Source of the DNA: Gambelia wislizenii
Taxonomy: Eukaryota; Chordata; Lepidosauria; Squamata; Crotaphytidae
Assembly: GCA_030847615.1 (NCBI GenBank)
Contig: JAUMIR010000001.1
Location: forward strand, 377,500,687 to 377,564,686
Direction of reading: 5' to 3'
DNA length: 64,000 bases
Shown here: positions 25,026 to 36,772 of the stretch, one piece after another
Layout: each line of letters begins with the position of its first letter
How positions within the stretch are numbered: position 1 is the first letter of the stretch
Translations under genes and position numbers: made by a program
Notes under the pieces: model-generated
Seen by the model: the letters and a program-made list of their open reading frames with translations, nothing else
The model's database searches: none
What the model was told of the DNA's origin: nothing

Positions 25026-25434
25026 GTCACGGGATGATTGGACACTCAGTCCCCGGCAGAAGCCAAAAACTATCTCAGCAGACTTAGTAGCAACTTGTTC
25101 CCAAGAATACTCACACACAGAGTGTTTGACGTTCAGATAAGTAGGAGGCACTTTTATCTTCAAAGTCAAGCAGTTGCAATAAATACAAATATTTACAATT
25201 GAAGGACTAACTGCTTCACCAGGCATCAGCATTCACAAGAAGAAAAGTGAGCTCTGTTCTGAGCTTTCTTATATACACAGTTACAGGGCAGTGGCTTACT
25301 CAGTCACATGATCTTAGACACCAATAAGAACTCTCCTTCAATATCTGTGGCATGACTAGGTAATTCATCTGTGGCATGACTCTGCAGTTGTTTGGACATT
25401 TTATAATGGAGTTCAGTCTCTTTAACTCCTGACA
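25026..25434 (-). mobile_element. solo LTR of an LTR retroelement
   Basis: About 409 bp bounded by TGTCACGGG at the left and CTCCTGACA at the right, giving the TGTCA...TGACA inverted ends typical of LTRs. A minus-strand TATATAAGAAAGCTC near 25268 fits a promoter and suggests minus orientation. Flanking GGG on both sides is a weak target duplication. No internal coding region is present. Could be ERV or Gypsy-type. Confidence 0.7.
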
Positions 25435-25439
25435 ATGGG

Positions 25440-25900
25440 ACTTCCCGTGGATGGTGAATTCTGCAGATAATAGCGAACACCATCCTGGGGGAAGGGGGAA
25501 GCGAGTTTGCTCCCCCCCTCCCTTCCCACTTCGCTCCTGCCATGCCCCCATGGCGGCGGCGATGCTGGGGGAAAGGGGGGTGAGATCGCTCCATCTCTTC
25601 CCCTGGGCGGGTTCTTGTTGCCACAGGATTGCCTCCTCCCCTTCCCCCTTCATCCCCGTGATGGTTGCCATGGCGGGGCCACGGCAGGGTGAAGGGGAAG
25701 GGGTTGGAGAAGCAATCTCATCCTCCCCTTCCCCCTTCACCCCTGTGACTGCCGCAATGGCAAGGGGGAAGGCAGGTGGGGCAGATCACTTCTCCACCCC
25801 TTCGCCCCCATGATCACCGCCATGGTGACAAGAGCCCCCCAAGGGGAAGGGACAGGGGAGGTGAGATTCCTCCTCCCCCCGCCATTGCCAACCATGTATA
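25440..25900. repeat. GC-rich degenerate tandem block
   Basis: Repeated blocks built of CCCCTTCCCCCTTCA followed by CCATGGC-type segments, roughly 80-100 bp apart. Open frames on both strands are compositional. Confidence 0.7.
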
Positions 25901-26785
25901 ATTGAATCCTCAGTTGGCGAATCAGTGGATAAGGGATGGTGGTGCTACTGTACTACACATATTATAACACTTGTTAACACCCAGCCTCATGAGGGCTCTC
26001 TTGGCCAGTTTATTGCATCTCTTTTTCTGGTTCCCAGCCAGCATCATACTACATTCCAATAAAGCCCTCCACTATTCATATGGTTATCTAATTACCTTGG
26101 TTTTAGGCAACATCTTTCCTTCTGCCTTTGTCTGCCATCATTAAAACTGAAATTGACACCTCATCATCATAACTACAAGTTTTAAATTTCTATTGCTATT
26201 CATACATGTCACCTGCTCATTCATAACTATAAAGGTCTGTTCCTAGGCACTTTACTCCATGCATCTGATGAAGTAGATTTAAGTCTATGTAAGCTACCAA
26301 CTTCTTTCTCTGTTAGTCTCAAAGTTGCTACAAGATCCCTTTGCATCCCAGACAAATTAAAAGTCTCAAGAAGGGACTTTATTTGAGAGGATGACATTCA
26401 AATATCCTTTAAAATATCCTTTGAAATCTAATACAGTAGATAAATAAAAGTTGGAGTGATAGTATACACTGATAGTTTCTATGTAATTTTAAACCTCCTA
26501 GTTTATTAAGATCAGCACTACAATTTAGAAGAAGAAAAATCCCTTGGAAAGCTGGGTTTCACTGTGCACTTGTGGTAGTGCTTCAGTTCAAGCTGGTTTC
26601 TACCATATCCATGCCCAACTGTACTACAGACAGGAACAGTTGTGAATTCAGCATGTGCTATGCAGTTTGCTTGACAGGAGTTCAACATTTTTTGAGCCTG
26701 TACAAAAGTGTTGAAACTTCATTGAAGTATCTCCTTCCCTGAGACCTCCTTTAATGCAAAAATACTAGACCAAGAATGTGGGTAT

Positions 26786-27177
26786 AGTACTCTACGATGA
26801 ACTCGCCATGGGTCAGCATAAGAAGGGCGCTCCAAAAAACGATACAAGGACTCCCTGAAACAACATCTCAGGCTCGGCCAAATTGATCACCAACAATGGT
26901 CTGCCCTGACCTCACATTGGGAGGCATGGAGATGCACTATCCACAATGCTGCAGCCTTATTTGAGAACTCACGCTGAACAAGTCTTGAAGAGAAATGACA
27001 ACGCAGAAATAATCACAACCCAGAAACATCACTCAAAGAGGCCTTCTGCTGTGCTTTCTGCAACCGGACTTGTTTATCTCGGATTGGCCTTTTTAGTCAT
27101 CAGCGTGCTTGCAGAAAGCGCGGGATGAGTCCTTCCTGAATCTTCATTTTGCGATGAAAAGCCAGAGAGAAAGAGAG
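26786..27177 (+). mobile_element. LINE 3' insertion with perfect 22-bp TSD
   Basis: A 392-bp 5'-truncated copy of the 8.4-kb LINE family: YGELA-like start to the zinc finger and a GAGAAAGAGAG tail. It is flanked by identical 22-bp direct repeats beginning ACTAGACCAAGAATG at 26764-26785 and 27178-27199. The frame is broken by stops and shifts. Confidence 0.95.
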
Positions 27178-27299
27178 ACTAGACCAAGAATGTGGGTATG
27201 CAACTGTCCTGGTCGTGTGCAGAGGGCCAAGCTGCACAATAGGTGTTGGCAAATGTGGCCTGTATAAGATTGCTAATAAAGCACTTGTACACAGCGTTT

Positions 27300-27545
27300 G
27301 TCTAAACAGGAACAGAGATTCCACCTTAACATTAGGAGGAACTTTTTGACAGTAAGAGCTGTTCGGTGGTGGAACACACTCCCTCGGAGTGTGGTGTGGT
27401 CTCCTTCCTTGGAAGTCTTTAAACAGAGGCTGGATGGCCATCTGTCGGGGATGCTTTGATCGTGATTTCCTGCGTGGCAGGGGGTTGGACTGGATGGGCC
27501 TCGTGGTCTCTTCCAACTCTAAAATTCTATGATTCTATGATTTTA
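27300..27545 (+). mobile_element. CR1 LINE 3' end
   Basis: Runs from GGAACAGAGATTCCACC through GGCTGGATGGCCATCTGTCG to the characteristic ATTCTATGATTCTATGA tail. Well conserved, so relatively young. Confidence 0.93.
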
Positions 27546-27589
27546 AACTACAAGTCTTTGCTAGAGTATAGCTGAGTATATACAGAGTT

Positions 27590-27855
27590 ATTTTTATTTT
27601 TATTTTTATTTGTTTAGTTATTTATACCCCACTCTTCAGCCACAAGGCTATCAGAGCAGCTTACAAATTGTTCTAAGCAATAGCTATTTACACATCTACA
27701 CTGCATTAAACAGTTTCCAATGTGTGTTAGCTAATTGCCCCCACAAGCTGGGTACTCAATTTACCGACCTACGAAAGGATGGAAGGCTGAGTGAACTTTG
27801 GAGCCCGCTGGAATCAAACTTGCAACATGGTGGCTTGCAGTACCAGGGCTCCATA
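27590..27855 (-). mobile_element. tRNA-derived SINE (6.26-kb family)
   Basis: Plus strand starts with a TTTTATTTTTATTTG tail and proceeds through the conserved body to GGAATCAAACTTGCAACATG, the reverse complement of the B-box region. Confidence 0.87.
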
Positions 27856-28756
27856 CAAGCATACATGATGCATGACAGCAAGACAGACAAAGATTCAAGG
27901 GGCATGGGACAAAGGACTGCACTGCTCTTTATACAAAACTTGATGCATTATACATTCATAGCCACAGAGCTGTTCCCAAGCTCACAGTTTGTGCAGTCCT
28001 TTCCCATGAAGATATGAGTCTACAGACAGTGCTGCAGCAACTCCCACACACCAGGCTTTGAGCTGCAAACACCAGCTGTACTCATAGCACACTCTACTGG
28101 CCCCTACTGGCCATTGCTCCTTTTAATGTAAAATTTCCACACATGGTTTCTTCAATCCCTTACTGTTCTCTTTAATTGTACAGTATTTGAATGAGACCTA
28201 TGTTGAAATAAATCTCAAAAATCTTGAGTATACACTATTGGCATTGTTAGTTACTGTTCCTACAGGATCTGCAGTGGAACTAGAAAAATAAACTAGGATC
28301 GACTTCACATGCCAACAAAACATGGATCAACCTGGTTTCTGAGGTTCTGTGATTTATAGTAGGCCTATGACTTAGCCATTTGTGGGAGATTCAGTCCCCA
28401 ACACTATTTGATGTTGATTTTATTGACAGAGTATTTTTAGATAGCACATCATGGTGGGAGAAAAATGCTTGTATATTATCTGCTCTGAGGCTGAGTTTGT
28501 GAACATTAGCCAACGAAACTCTGGAACAGGCACACATAAGGTATAATATACCAAGCTGATTGTAGCCAACTGGCCCCATTTTTGTAAACTGCCAAGTACT
28601 TAAACCAGTTTTGCTCAACTTGGTGGCCCCCAGACATGTGGTACTACAACTCCCATTCTCTCTGAGTGTATCAGGGATCCTGGTTTGGGCAAGGTTGTGC
28701 TAAATGGTCCCTGGTTTTGGTTGTGTTGGTTTGTTTGAATTCTTTTTTTTTTTTTG
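27856..28756. other. intronic DNA; short MITE-like piece near 28615-28690
   Basis: No exon recognised. The piece with ATGTGGTACTACAACTCCCA at about 28636 recurs at 30.55 kb, marking an old dispersed element of unknown extent. Confidence 0.45.
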
Positions 28757-28945
28757 TTCCATGTAGGATTTGGATGGGAGACCTTCAACGAATATCAGGT
28801 GCCGTAGGCTGTATTTCAGAGGAAGGAACTGGCAAAGCCATTTCTGACTATTCCTTGCCTAAGAAAATCCTATGAAATTCATGTGTCACCTTAAGTCAAC
28901 AGGCGACTTGAAGGCACCTAAAAACACACATAGTCATACATGACT
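28757..28945 (+). mobile_element. 5S-Sauria-type SINE, 5'-truncated
   Basis: Starts within the 5S-derived head (GGATTTGGATGGGAGACC) and runs through the body (CAGAGGAAGGAACTGGCAAA) to the Bov-B-like tail (CAGGCGACTTGAAGGCACC). The plus-strand counterpart of the copy at 15.56 kb. Confidence 0.85.
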
Positions 28946-28999
28946 GGTAGAGCTGGCAGTTCTATGGGATTGTGCTAAGTTTATGGTTAATGTGGAGAT

Positions 29000-29205
29000 C
29001 AATGGTATATGTGCTTTCAAGTTGACTCAGACTTACGACAACCCTAATGTATGGTTTTCTTGACAAGATCTATTCAGAGGAGGCTTGTAGTTGGGAATGG
29101 GACTTGCCCAAGGTCACCCAGGGGGTTTCTCTGGCTGGGTGTGGAATCAGACCCTGGTTTCCTAGAGTCCTAGTTCAACATTCAGACCACTACACCTGCT
29201 GTAAA
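29000..29205 (-). mobile_element. Sauria-type tRNA SINE
   Basis: Reverse-complement copy: tail, body with GGGACTTGCCCAAGGTCACC, and head ending ACCACTACACC. Body partly rearranged near 29085. Confidence 0.82.
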
Positions 29206-29371
29206 TTTTTTAACAATCACCAATATAACAAAATGGCAGGATAGTTGAAAAAAGAGATGAGAAAGGAAAGGAGAGGGGTGGTACAAAGTAAAGGAATACA
29301 TATCTTGGAGGGCTGGCTATTTATTTGGAAACCATTGTTTTCAGGGAGATTGTGTTGCATATGCAGAGAAC

Positions 29372-29612
29372 CTAGTTGTTGTTGTTGTTGTTGTTGTTGT
29401 TGCGTGCCTTCTAGTCATTTCCAATTTATGGTGACACTCTCATAGGGTTTTCTTGGCAGTGTTTGTTCAGAGGGGGTTTGCTTTTGCCTTCCTCTGAGGT
29501 TGAGAGAATGTGACTTGCCCAAGGGGGTTTCCATTGCTGAGTGGGTATTTAACCCTGGTCTCCAGAGTCGTAGTCCAACATTTAAACTACTACACCATGC
29601 TGGCTTGCACAG
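29372..29612 (-). mobile_element. Sauria-type tRNA SINE with (GTT)n tail
   Basis: Starts with a (GTT)n tract at 29374-29402, the reverse of the CAA tail. It continues through the tail and body to ACACCATGCTGGCT at the head. A short deletion removes part of the GTCACCCAG block near 29523. Confidence 0.88.
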
Positions 29613-30534
29613 AATCTAGCACACATTACAAATAATAAAAAGTGCTTATAGTTCATGGGTGTCACTTTTATTTTGGGCAGAAGAAAGCATTTCATCAGTG
29701 TAGCTTCCTTTTGTTTTTCAACAGGCAGTGCATGCCATGATTTTTCTCTGGCTCTGGAACTTTCTAAATAATAAAATCCAGTCTTTCGTCTATGATTCTA
29801 TGTTTCTATGAAACCTATGCAGGGAAATTGTATTTGCAGTGCTTGTAAGTAAATCACATAAATGAAATTACACTGCTTGCATCTCATTTTCCATCATAAA
29901 ACGTTGTGTCAGACAGCTTGTCTCTCAGTCCTTGAGCTTCTTACGCAAACAATTTTCTTTTCTTTTAGGCTTTAGAACAAGAGAATATATGCTTACTTTA
30001 TTAGACAGAGAAACTGATATTCTCTAGTGAATAGTAGCATCTGGCTTCCAAACAAACAAACAAAATGAGATTTGCAGAAGACAAACTCAGAGAGCAGTTG
30101 TGTTTCCATACATTTAAAATCTCATATGTTGTTGCATATGAAGTGTTTGCTAATCTGATTTTCTCATTAGGGCAGCTTCTGCTCAATAAGTAGCAAAGCT
30201 TTAACTTTGATTTGTGTGTGTGTACAATGAGGCATTTCAGTACATTTGACTCCCAAACTGGCTTGTGGTATAATTGCAAACTTTATTACTCGTTCTTTCT
30301 GTATGTGTGTGTGTGTGTTTTGCTGATATAAAATGGAAGGTAAAAGAGTTTTTAAATTGAGTTTATAAAAGTATCCCTAAGGCATATTTTTATCTTGACT
30401 ATAATTCATTTTTATAACTCGATGAAAAATAAATAATTTACCATAGGAAGAATAATTCTCAACATCATAAGTCTGGAAAATGGGCGATAAATGGGTACAT
30501 CCTTGGAATTCCCACTTAGAGTCAAAAAAATCCA
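29613..30534. other. intronic DNA without recognised gene
   Basis: No exon recognised; a (TG)n tract lies near 30302-30320. Confidence 0.45.
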
Positions 30535-30650
30535 AATGGCCTCCAGACATGTGGTACTACAACTCTCATTCTCCCTGAGTGTGGCAGAGGGTTGGACTGG
30601 ATGGCACTTGAGGTCTCTTCCAACTCTATGATTCTATGATTCTATGAAAA
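30535..30650 (+). mobile_element. MITE scrap joined to CR1 3' tail
   Basis: The first 40 bp match the repeat at 28.62 kb. From about 30583 the sequence is CR1 3' end (GGGTTGGACTGGATGGCACT to TTCTATGATTCTATGA). The join lies at a shared GAGTGTG-type motif. Confidence 0.75.
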
Positions 30651-30737
30651 TACTGTATACTATTGAATTTTGAAGGTGGAAGTAAGGGTACAAATGTGTG
30701 TTCATAGATAATCTATAGTGTGGTCGGCCACAAATCT

Positions 30738-31620
30738 TCTGATTACTCTCGCTCTATAGCTTTTCTTCGCAAACGAAGATTCAGGAAGGACTCATCCCAC
30801 ACTTTCTACAAGTATGCTGATGACTAAAAAGGCCAATCCGAGATAAACAAGTCCAGTTGCACAGCAGAAGGTCTCCTTGGGTGATGTTTCCGGGTTATGA
30901 TTCTTTCTGCGTTGTTGTTTCTCTTCAAGACTTGCTCGGCGTGAGTTCAGCTTTATGGATCGTGCGTCTCCATGCCTCCCGATGTGAGGCCAGGGCAGAC
31001 CATTGTTGGTGATCAATTTGGCCGAGCCTGAGATGTTGTTTCAGGGAGTCCTTGTATTGCTTTTTTGGTGCCCCCCCTCTTACGCTGACCTGTGGCGAGT
31101 TCTCCGTAGAGTACTATTTTTGGGAGGCGATGGTCCTCCATCCTAGAAACGTGCCCTGCCCAGCGCAGCTGTGTTCTCAATATCATGGCCTCAATGCTGG
31201 AGATTCCTGCTTGCTGAAGGACAGCAACATTCGTCACATAGTCAGTCCAGTGTATATTTAGGATTGTGCGTATACAGCGCTGATGAAAGTGTTCGAGGAG
31301 TCGTAGGTGGTGCCGATAGGCGACCCATGTTTCAGACCCGTAAAGGAGAATAGACAGTACAATGGCTCTATACACACTGATTTTTGTGCTTTGCCTCAGG
31401 TGTTTATTACTCCAGACTCTTTTGTAAAGTCTTCCAAATGCACTATATGCCTTTGCTAATCTGTGATCCATCTCTTTGTCAATCTTGGCATCTTTGTCAA
31501 TCTTGGCATGCTTCCCAGGTAGGTGAACTACTGAACAGACTTGAGCACGGATTTGCTGATGGCAATGTGGGATTACTACATTATTAATATAAAAGCCCCT
31601 TTTATTTTTGCTGCAAACCC
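30738..31620 (-). mobile_element. LINE, longest copy of the 8.4-kb family
   Basis: On the minus strand the translation reads FTYLGS, then (after a frame change) KIDKEMDHRLAKAYSAFGRL, YRAIVLSILLYGSETW, LRWAGHVSRM and, after a frameshift near 31060, the zinc finger region. It extends about 350 bp further 5' than the copy at 8.4 kb. An 18-bp unit is tandemly duplicated near 31472-31507, giving a repeated AKIDKD. Confidence 0.9.
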
Positions 31621-32852
31621 TTTTCATAATGTAGGTTCCAAAATACATATTGGTGATACCTTTATTAGGCCAACCAGAAAGTGTACATTTTAAAATTTTT
31701 GGTCTGTTTCTCATACACTGTGATATTGAAACAACAACATGCAGACTTGTGACCCCATGACTGTGACTTCATCATCACCTTTTTCTCCTTCTTGAAGACT
31801 GTACGAGTTCGCCTGATGAAGAAGCCAGTGAGCGTCATGTGTGTATATATGTATGTGTGTGGCCTAACAGTATATAGTTGGCCTAACAAAATGATCATTC
31901 GTGTGTATTTGGATCTTTTTTTGAATGGTCAACACAGCTTGACCTGAATTGTTTTCTCAGTATAAATTGGCTTACATGTATGTACTTCATCTAAATGAGA
32001 TTAAAACATTAGAGGAATGGTACAACATTCATTGGCAACTTATTTTTTGTTTTATTCTGGGGGTAACACAGTTTCTGTGGCGATATTAGCACTGAAAGGG
32101 ATGATTAATAGCAGTAATCATAGTATGTTTTCTAGAAATTCCTCTGATGACTTGAATTCAATACCTGGTCTGCTCTGTTAATTTGTGTTGAGCAAACAAT
32201 AACAAAAGTATCCCATGGGTGTATCCGTACTGATTAAAAAAGATCATTTTGCTTCTGATTATGCCTGGAACTGACTGAAAATATCCTGGGATAAGCCAAA
32301 CATTATACAAATCTCCACCCCACCCCCCGAAAGAACAGGAACAAAACCTAGGAATTTCCTGATCTTTTTAATCAGTGCAGATGCTCCCCATATTAATTTT
32401 ATGCCCTAATAGCTGTATAAGTATTTGAACTTAAATGTTTAATCGGCAAACAATACATAAAAGCACATTTACAATCCCTTCCTTGTATGTCTGCTCAGAA
32501 GTTTTATTAAATTCATTTGGGCTTAGTTTCAGGCAGGTACAAATAAGATTGAAGTGCTACAGTGTGAACCTTTGTGTGTCTACTCCAAAATAAGTTCCAT
32601 CAAGTCCAGTGGTATTATACAAAGCAAATTGAAAACTTACTGCCAAAGTTTACTTTTATTTTTGGTGGAGTACTTGTAAATGTTTAATGATGGCATGTTG
32701 TTAAACTTAAGAGAAAATAGGAAGGCACAAAAACCCATTGATACTAATGTAATCACTCCAAAAGAACTTTATATGCCACGAGTTATCTACACGTTTATTA
32801 TAGCAGAGTTTAATCCTTTGCCACTCTGAGTTCAGTTAGGCAGTTCAACCTA
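31621..32852. other. intronic DNA, possible old Penelope-type scrap
   Basis: 31640-31905 contains TGATACCTTTATTAGGCCAA and CCTGATGAAGAAG, motifs seen near ends of Penelope-like elements, but no hammerhead fold could be completed. The rest is unremarkable AT-rich sequence. Confidence 0.35.
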
Positions 32853-33093
32853 CAGTTGTCCCTTCATATTCACTGGGGTTTGGTTGCAGGAACGCCCCCC
32901 CCCATGGATACCCAAATCCATGAATACTCAAGTCCCATTATATGCAGTGGCATAGCAAAATGGTGTCCCCCTATATAAGATGGCAAAATCAAGGTTTGCT
33001 TTTTGAATTATTATTTTTTAAAGAATATTTTCAAGTCATGAATACTTAAATCCGTGGATACCAAATCCGTGAATACAGAGGAACAACAGTATA
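32853..33093. mobile_element. Tigger/pogo-like MITE
   Basis: Ends CAGTTGTCCCTTCATATTC and TACAGAGGAACAACAGTA are inverted repeats; the interior is nearly colinear with the copy at 17.26 kb. Confidence 0.87.
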
Positions 33094-33834
33094 TTACTTT
33101 AATTTCAGAATTATGCAATTCTGGTTCACAGCTACTTTACATTTTTAATTTTTAAAAATAAAATAAAAACAAATTATCAAGATTATAATTTTATAAAATT
33201 AAAAATAATCAGTATAGATTGCCTTAGTGTTCTTTCATTTGTTAGTCTGTTCTTTGGTGGGCAGGGGTCTCTTGACTGCTCTGAAATCGTATATTCTATA
33301 TTGAGTTCTATATTCAAGAAGCCCATACTGGTGGAATTCTTATGGCAGGGAGCCCATGAACCATATGTGAGGTCTGTTTTTCCTCCCACTCTGGCAAAGT
33401 TTCCTGAAAACTTCCACTGAAACTCTCCTGCGAATATCACCACCAAAACTCAGTGACAATCCAGGAAGAACCACCTTTAAAGCAAACAACATATGGCAAA
33501 CCACTGCAAGCTACTCTTTAAACACATCCTAAAAACACATTTAAATGGGTTCTCAATTTTTTTAAAAAAATATTTCTTTAAATGACTTTCTCTCTGCTGA
33601 AATTTAGTGGAGCTCTTTGCCTCTTAATTTTGGAAGCATGTTTGTGGGACATAGTCCTCAGTGGGCTCTTTGGGTGATACTGACCCCTCAGGCCTGGTGA
33701 AGTTGACCAGCACTGTCTTGTGGCAGTTCTTGAACAATCATTGTCTTACAGTCCTCCTTCCAAGATGGGAAAAGGGAAATATTTTACTGTTGCCTGCTAA
33801 ATGACGCCTTTTCTCCAAGTGTGGATGTGTGTGT
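33094..33834. other. intronic DNA without recognised gene
   Basis: AT-rich, no recognised exon or repeat. Confidence 0.45.
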
Positions 33835-34058
33835 ATACAGTCTGCCCTTTGTATCCATGAATTCTGCATCCACAGATTCAATAAACCACAGCTCGACAAC
33901 ATTTGGGGAAAATACCCCAAAAAACAAACCGTGCTGTTTCCCATTTTATATAAGGGGCACCATTTTACTACACCATGGGATTTGAGCATCCATGGATTTT
34001 GGTATCCTTGGGGGGCTCAGGAACTGAACCCAGCAAATACTGTGGGCCCACCGTATAT
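33835..34058. mobile_element. Tigger-like MITE, third subfamily
   Basis: Left CAGTCTGCCCTTTGTATCC and right GTGGGCCCACCGTA are imperfect inverted ends. The middle has the shared TATATAAGGGGCACCATTTT motif of these MITEs. Confidence 0.7.
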
Positions 34059-35285
34059 ATGAAGAACCTATCTTGTTCAGGCTCTTTTAACCTCTCCAGA
34101 TGAGAAGAAATGAGACACTGCTGTGTTTACTGAAAGTGAAACAAAAATTTGTTTCAGGTTTAGTTTTGGTTTTTCTTTTTCTTGAAGCCTGAGTTGAAAT
34201 AACAGTTTTAATTCTGGTTTTCACTTGACTTCCAGAGCCAGTCAGGAAAATGCATGCTTTGATTTTTGTTTTGGCTTACTATGCATATTTTTGGTTTAAT
34301 TTCCTCCTCTGTTATAATGTATCATATTTTTGTATTTCTTTTTCTTTGTTACCTTCATCTGGATAATCAGCTTTAGAACTTGTGAGCACATTTTTGAAAC
34401 TGTCAAGCTTTCATAATATTTTATTGGCATCTATTTCTTATTATGAATTAATTCTATGGAACAGTGCATTTTTAGAAATGGAAAATCTTGCACAAGAAAA
34501 AAAAAAGCATTGGGCAATTTTCTGCCCCACTTCATTTTCCTGCAATGTAGAGGACTGTATTTAAAAAGATTCCCTGGTGCTCAGGTGTGGGGGGTTCTGT
34601 TTTTTGAAGTGGAGGACTGTTGAAACTGCAAGCAGATGGAACTCCACAGATGGCTCTTTGGACTTTCAGAGCAACTCTCTAGAGGAATTAGAGAGAGAGA
34701 GAAAACAAGGTGAAACAACTCTCTTTTACTTTACCTCTTGGATTGTGCCAGCAAAGCATAAGAGGAAGGCCCATGGCTTCTTTCTGTATTTGTGTGGCCT
34801 CTTGTAATTCTTCCTTCCCTCCCAGGGTTCCTAATAGGAATGGCATGCTGTATGCCAGCCCCTAACAAAATAAGCACATCCAAAGATTTGTTGGCCTCAT
34901 GCCACCAGGGTAGAAATAAGGGAGGGTTGGTGTTATTGTTTCCCTTTTCTTGATCTGGTAGACTGGTTCTTTTTTAATGTCTTCCTCTCCTTTTGGCTTC
35001 AATGGGAGAAAAGTAATCTACATCACCTCAGCCAGATTCAGGATGCCTCTGAGAACAAAGCTACCCCAGCTCCTTACATGAGGGAGGCTAGGGAGCTACA
35101 TTAATCCCCCAGAACACCTTGAGAAGTCTGCAAGCCCCTGTCCCTACCCCAAAATAAACATTAAAAATATAGAATATAAATACGAGATTAAAAAAACAAA
35201 ATTAAATAATATAGAATATTAAAACATTTTAAAACATTTAAAATATTAAAATGCAATAAAACTATGTACACCTTAAAAACAACAT
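34059..35285. other. intronic DNA without recognised gene
   Basis: No exon recognised. The frames at 34382-34807 show no motifs. Confidence 0.45.
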
Positions 35286-35287
35286 TA

Positions 35288-36055
35288 CACAGCATGTTTA
35301 GCCCAGCACCCATCAAATTGCAAATGCCTGATGACACAAGCACTTTTTTACTTGTTTCCAAAAGGAGAGCAGAGATGATGTCATCCTGGCCTCTCTAGGG
35401 AGGGAGTTCCAAAGCCTAGGAGCAGCCACTGAGAAGACCCTCTCCCTTGTTCCCACCAAATGGGCTTGAGATGGTGGTGGGACAGAGAGACGGGCCTCTC
35501 CAGATGATCTAAGGGCTCTAATGGGCTCATAAAGGAAGGTACGGTCCTTCAAATTATTTTATTTATTTATTTATTTATTTATACCCCGTTCTTCAGCCAC
35601 GAGGCTATCAGAGCGGCTTACAAATTGTTTTAAGCAATAGCTATTTACACATCTACACTGCATTAAGCAGTTTCCAATGTGTGTTATTAGCTAATTGCCC
35701 CCACAAGCTGGGTACTCATTTTACTGACCTAGGAAAGGATGGAAGGCTGAGTGAACCTTGACCCAAGCCATATAGGGCTTTATAGGTCAGAACCAGCACT
35801 TTGAATTGTGCCTGGAAACAGACCGGCAGCCAATGAAGCTGTTGCAATAAGAGAATTGTGTGTTCCTTGTAGTTAGCCCCAGTTAACAACCTGGCTGCTG
35901 CTCTTGGGCAAACTGAAGTCTCTGAGTACTTTTCAAAGGCAGCCCCATGTAGAGTGCATTATAGTAACCCAAATGGGATGTAACCAAGGCATGTACCACT
36001 GTGGCCAGATCTGGCTTGAATGGCTTACATTCTCTTCTGAACCAGATCATAACAG
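35288..36055 (-). mobile_element. L2-type LINE 3' region, split by a SINE
   Basis: On the minus strand 35313-35552 encodes a C-terminus with FSVAAPRLWNSLPREARM, typical of the end of L2-clade reverse transcriptase polyproteins. The upstream part at 35763-36055 continues with LGYYNALYMGLPL-like and TYKALYGLG-like stretches in degraded frames. A SINE at 35554-35762 interrupts them. Confidence 0.8.
35554..35762 (-). mobile_element. tRNA-derived SINE inserted in L2-type LINE
   Basis: TTTATTTATTTATTTAT tail then the family body, stopping at GAGTGAACCTTG. The tRNA-like head is missing, so the copy is 5'-truncated. Confidence 0.87.
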
Positions 36056-36199
36056 ATCTCTGACCACTCAGAATAGCTCTGCTGAATGATTCTGTGCAGA
36101 TCTAATGGTGTTTGTTAAAAAAAAACAAAAGCCTTTTTTTGCTACCTTTATTGCCCCACCATAGGCCTTCATTAATGCTATCATAGCCCGCATTAATAG

Positions 36200-36772
36200 A
36201 AGCAGTTTCCCAGTTGAAGGAAGTAATAATCCCTCGGTAGTCTGGGCTCCAAAGGCCTTACCTGGAGTACTGTGTTCTGTTCTAAGTGTCTGATTTTAAG
36301 AAGGTTATAGACAAATCGGAGCGAGTTCAGAGAAGGGCAGTGAGGATGATAAGAGGTATGCAGCAGAGAACATATGGGGAGAGGCTGAAGGAGCTGGGCA
36401 TGGTCAGCTTGGTGAAGAGAAGACCGAGGGGTGACATGATCACATTCTCTAAATACTTCAAGGGCTGTGCCACAATGAACATGGTACAGGCTTGTTGTCT
36501 GTTGCCTCAGAGGGTAGAACTAGGTCTAATGATTTTAAGTTATAGGAGGGTAGATTTGATTGAACATTATAAGGAATGTCTTGACAGTGATAATGGTTTG
36601 GCAGTAGAACCAAATGCCTAGAGTTGTGGTGGTGTTTCCTTCTCTGAATGTCTTCAAAAGGAGGCTGGGCAGCTACATACTGGGGATGCTCTAGCTGGAG
36701 ATGCTGCACTGAGCAGGGGTTTGGACTTGATAGTTAGCCCATAGGGCCCCATCCAGTTCTATGATTCTATGA
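36200..36772 (+). mobile_element. CR1 LINE fragment, divergent
   Basis: A frame at 36286-36621 gives DKSERVQRRAVRMIRGMQQR and ERLKELGMVSL, the CR1 C-terminal region. The 3' end at about 36755-36770 is ATTCTATGA. Internal differences show an older subfamily than the 57-60 kb copy. Confidence 0.9.

Larger units (their letters stand above)
24985..25957. mobile_element. Tigger-like MITE carrying a solo LTR and GC-rich core
   Basis: Ends CAGTAGCACCTCCATATCC and GATGGTGGTGCTACTG are inverted repeats, each flanked by TA. The interior is expanded by a solo LTR (25026-25434) and a GC-rich repeat block (25440-25900). Confidence 0.8.
24903..26352. mobile_element. Penelope-like terminal remnant, inverted, interrupted
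   Basis: The two ends are inverted relative to each other. Left is 24905-24970 (minus-strand AAGGTGCTACAAGATCC, AGACTAACATGACTATG). Right is 26262-26352 (plus-strand CTGATGAAG near 26268, then AAGCTACC, GTTAGTCTC, GTTGCTACAAGATCC). Sequences of this type occur at the ends of Penelope-like retroelements in reptiles and carry hammerhead motifs. The Tigger-like MITE at 24985-25957 and its own inserts split the remnant. Assignment is by recollection of the repeat, not by search. Confidence 0.5.

Noticed and set aside
25451..25813. 120-codon plus and 146-codon minus open frames
   Set aside because: They lie in a GC-rich degenerate tandem block and are kept open by composition.
31640..31905. Hammerhead ribozyme at CCTGATGAAG
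   Set aside because: No GAAA block or closing stem follows at the right distance.
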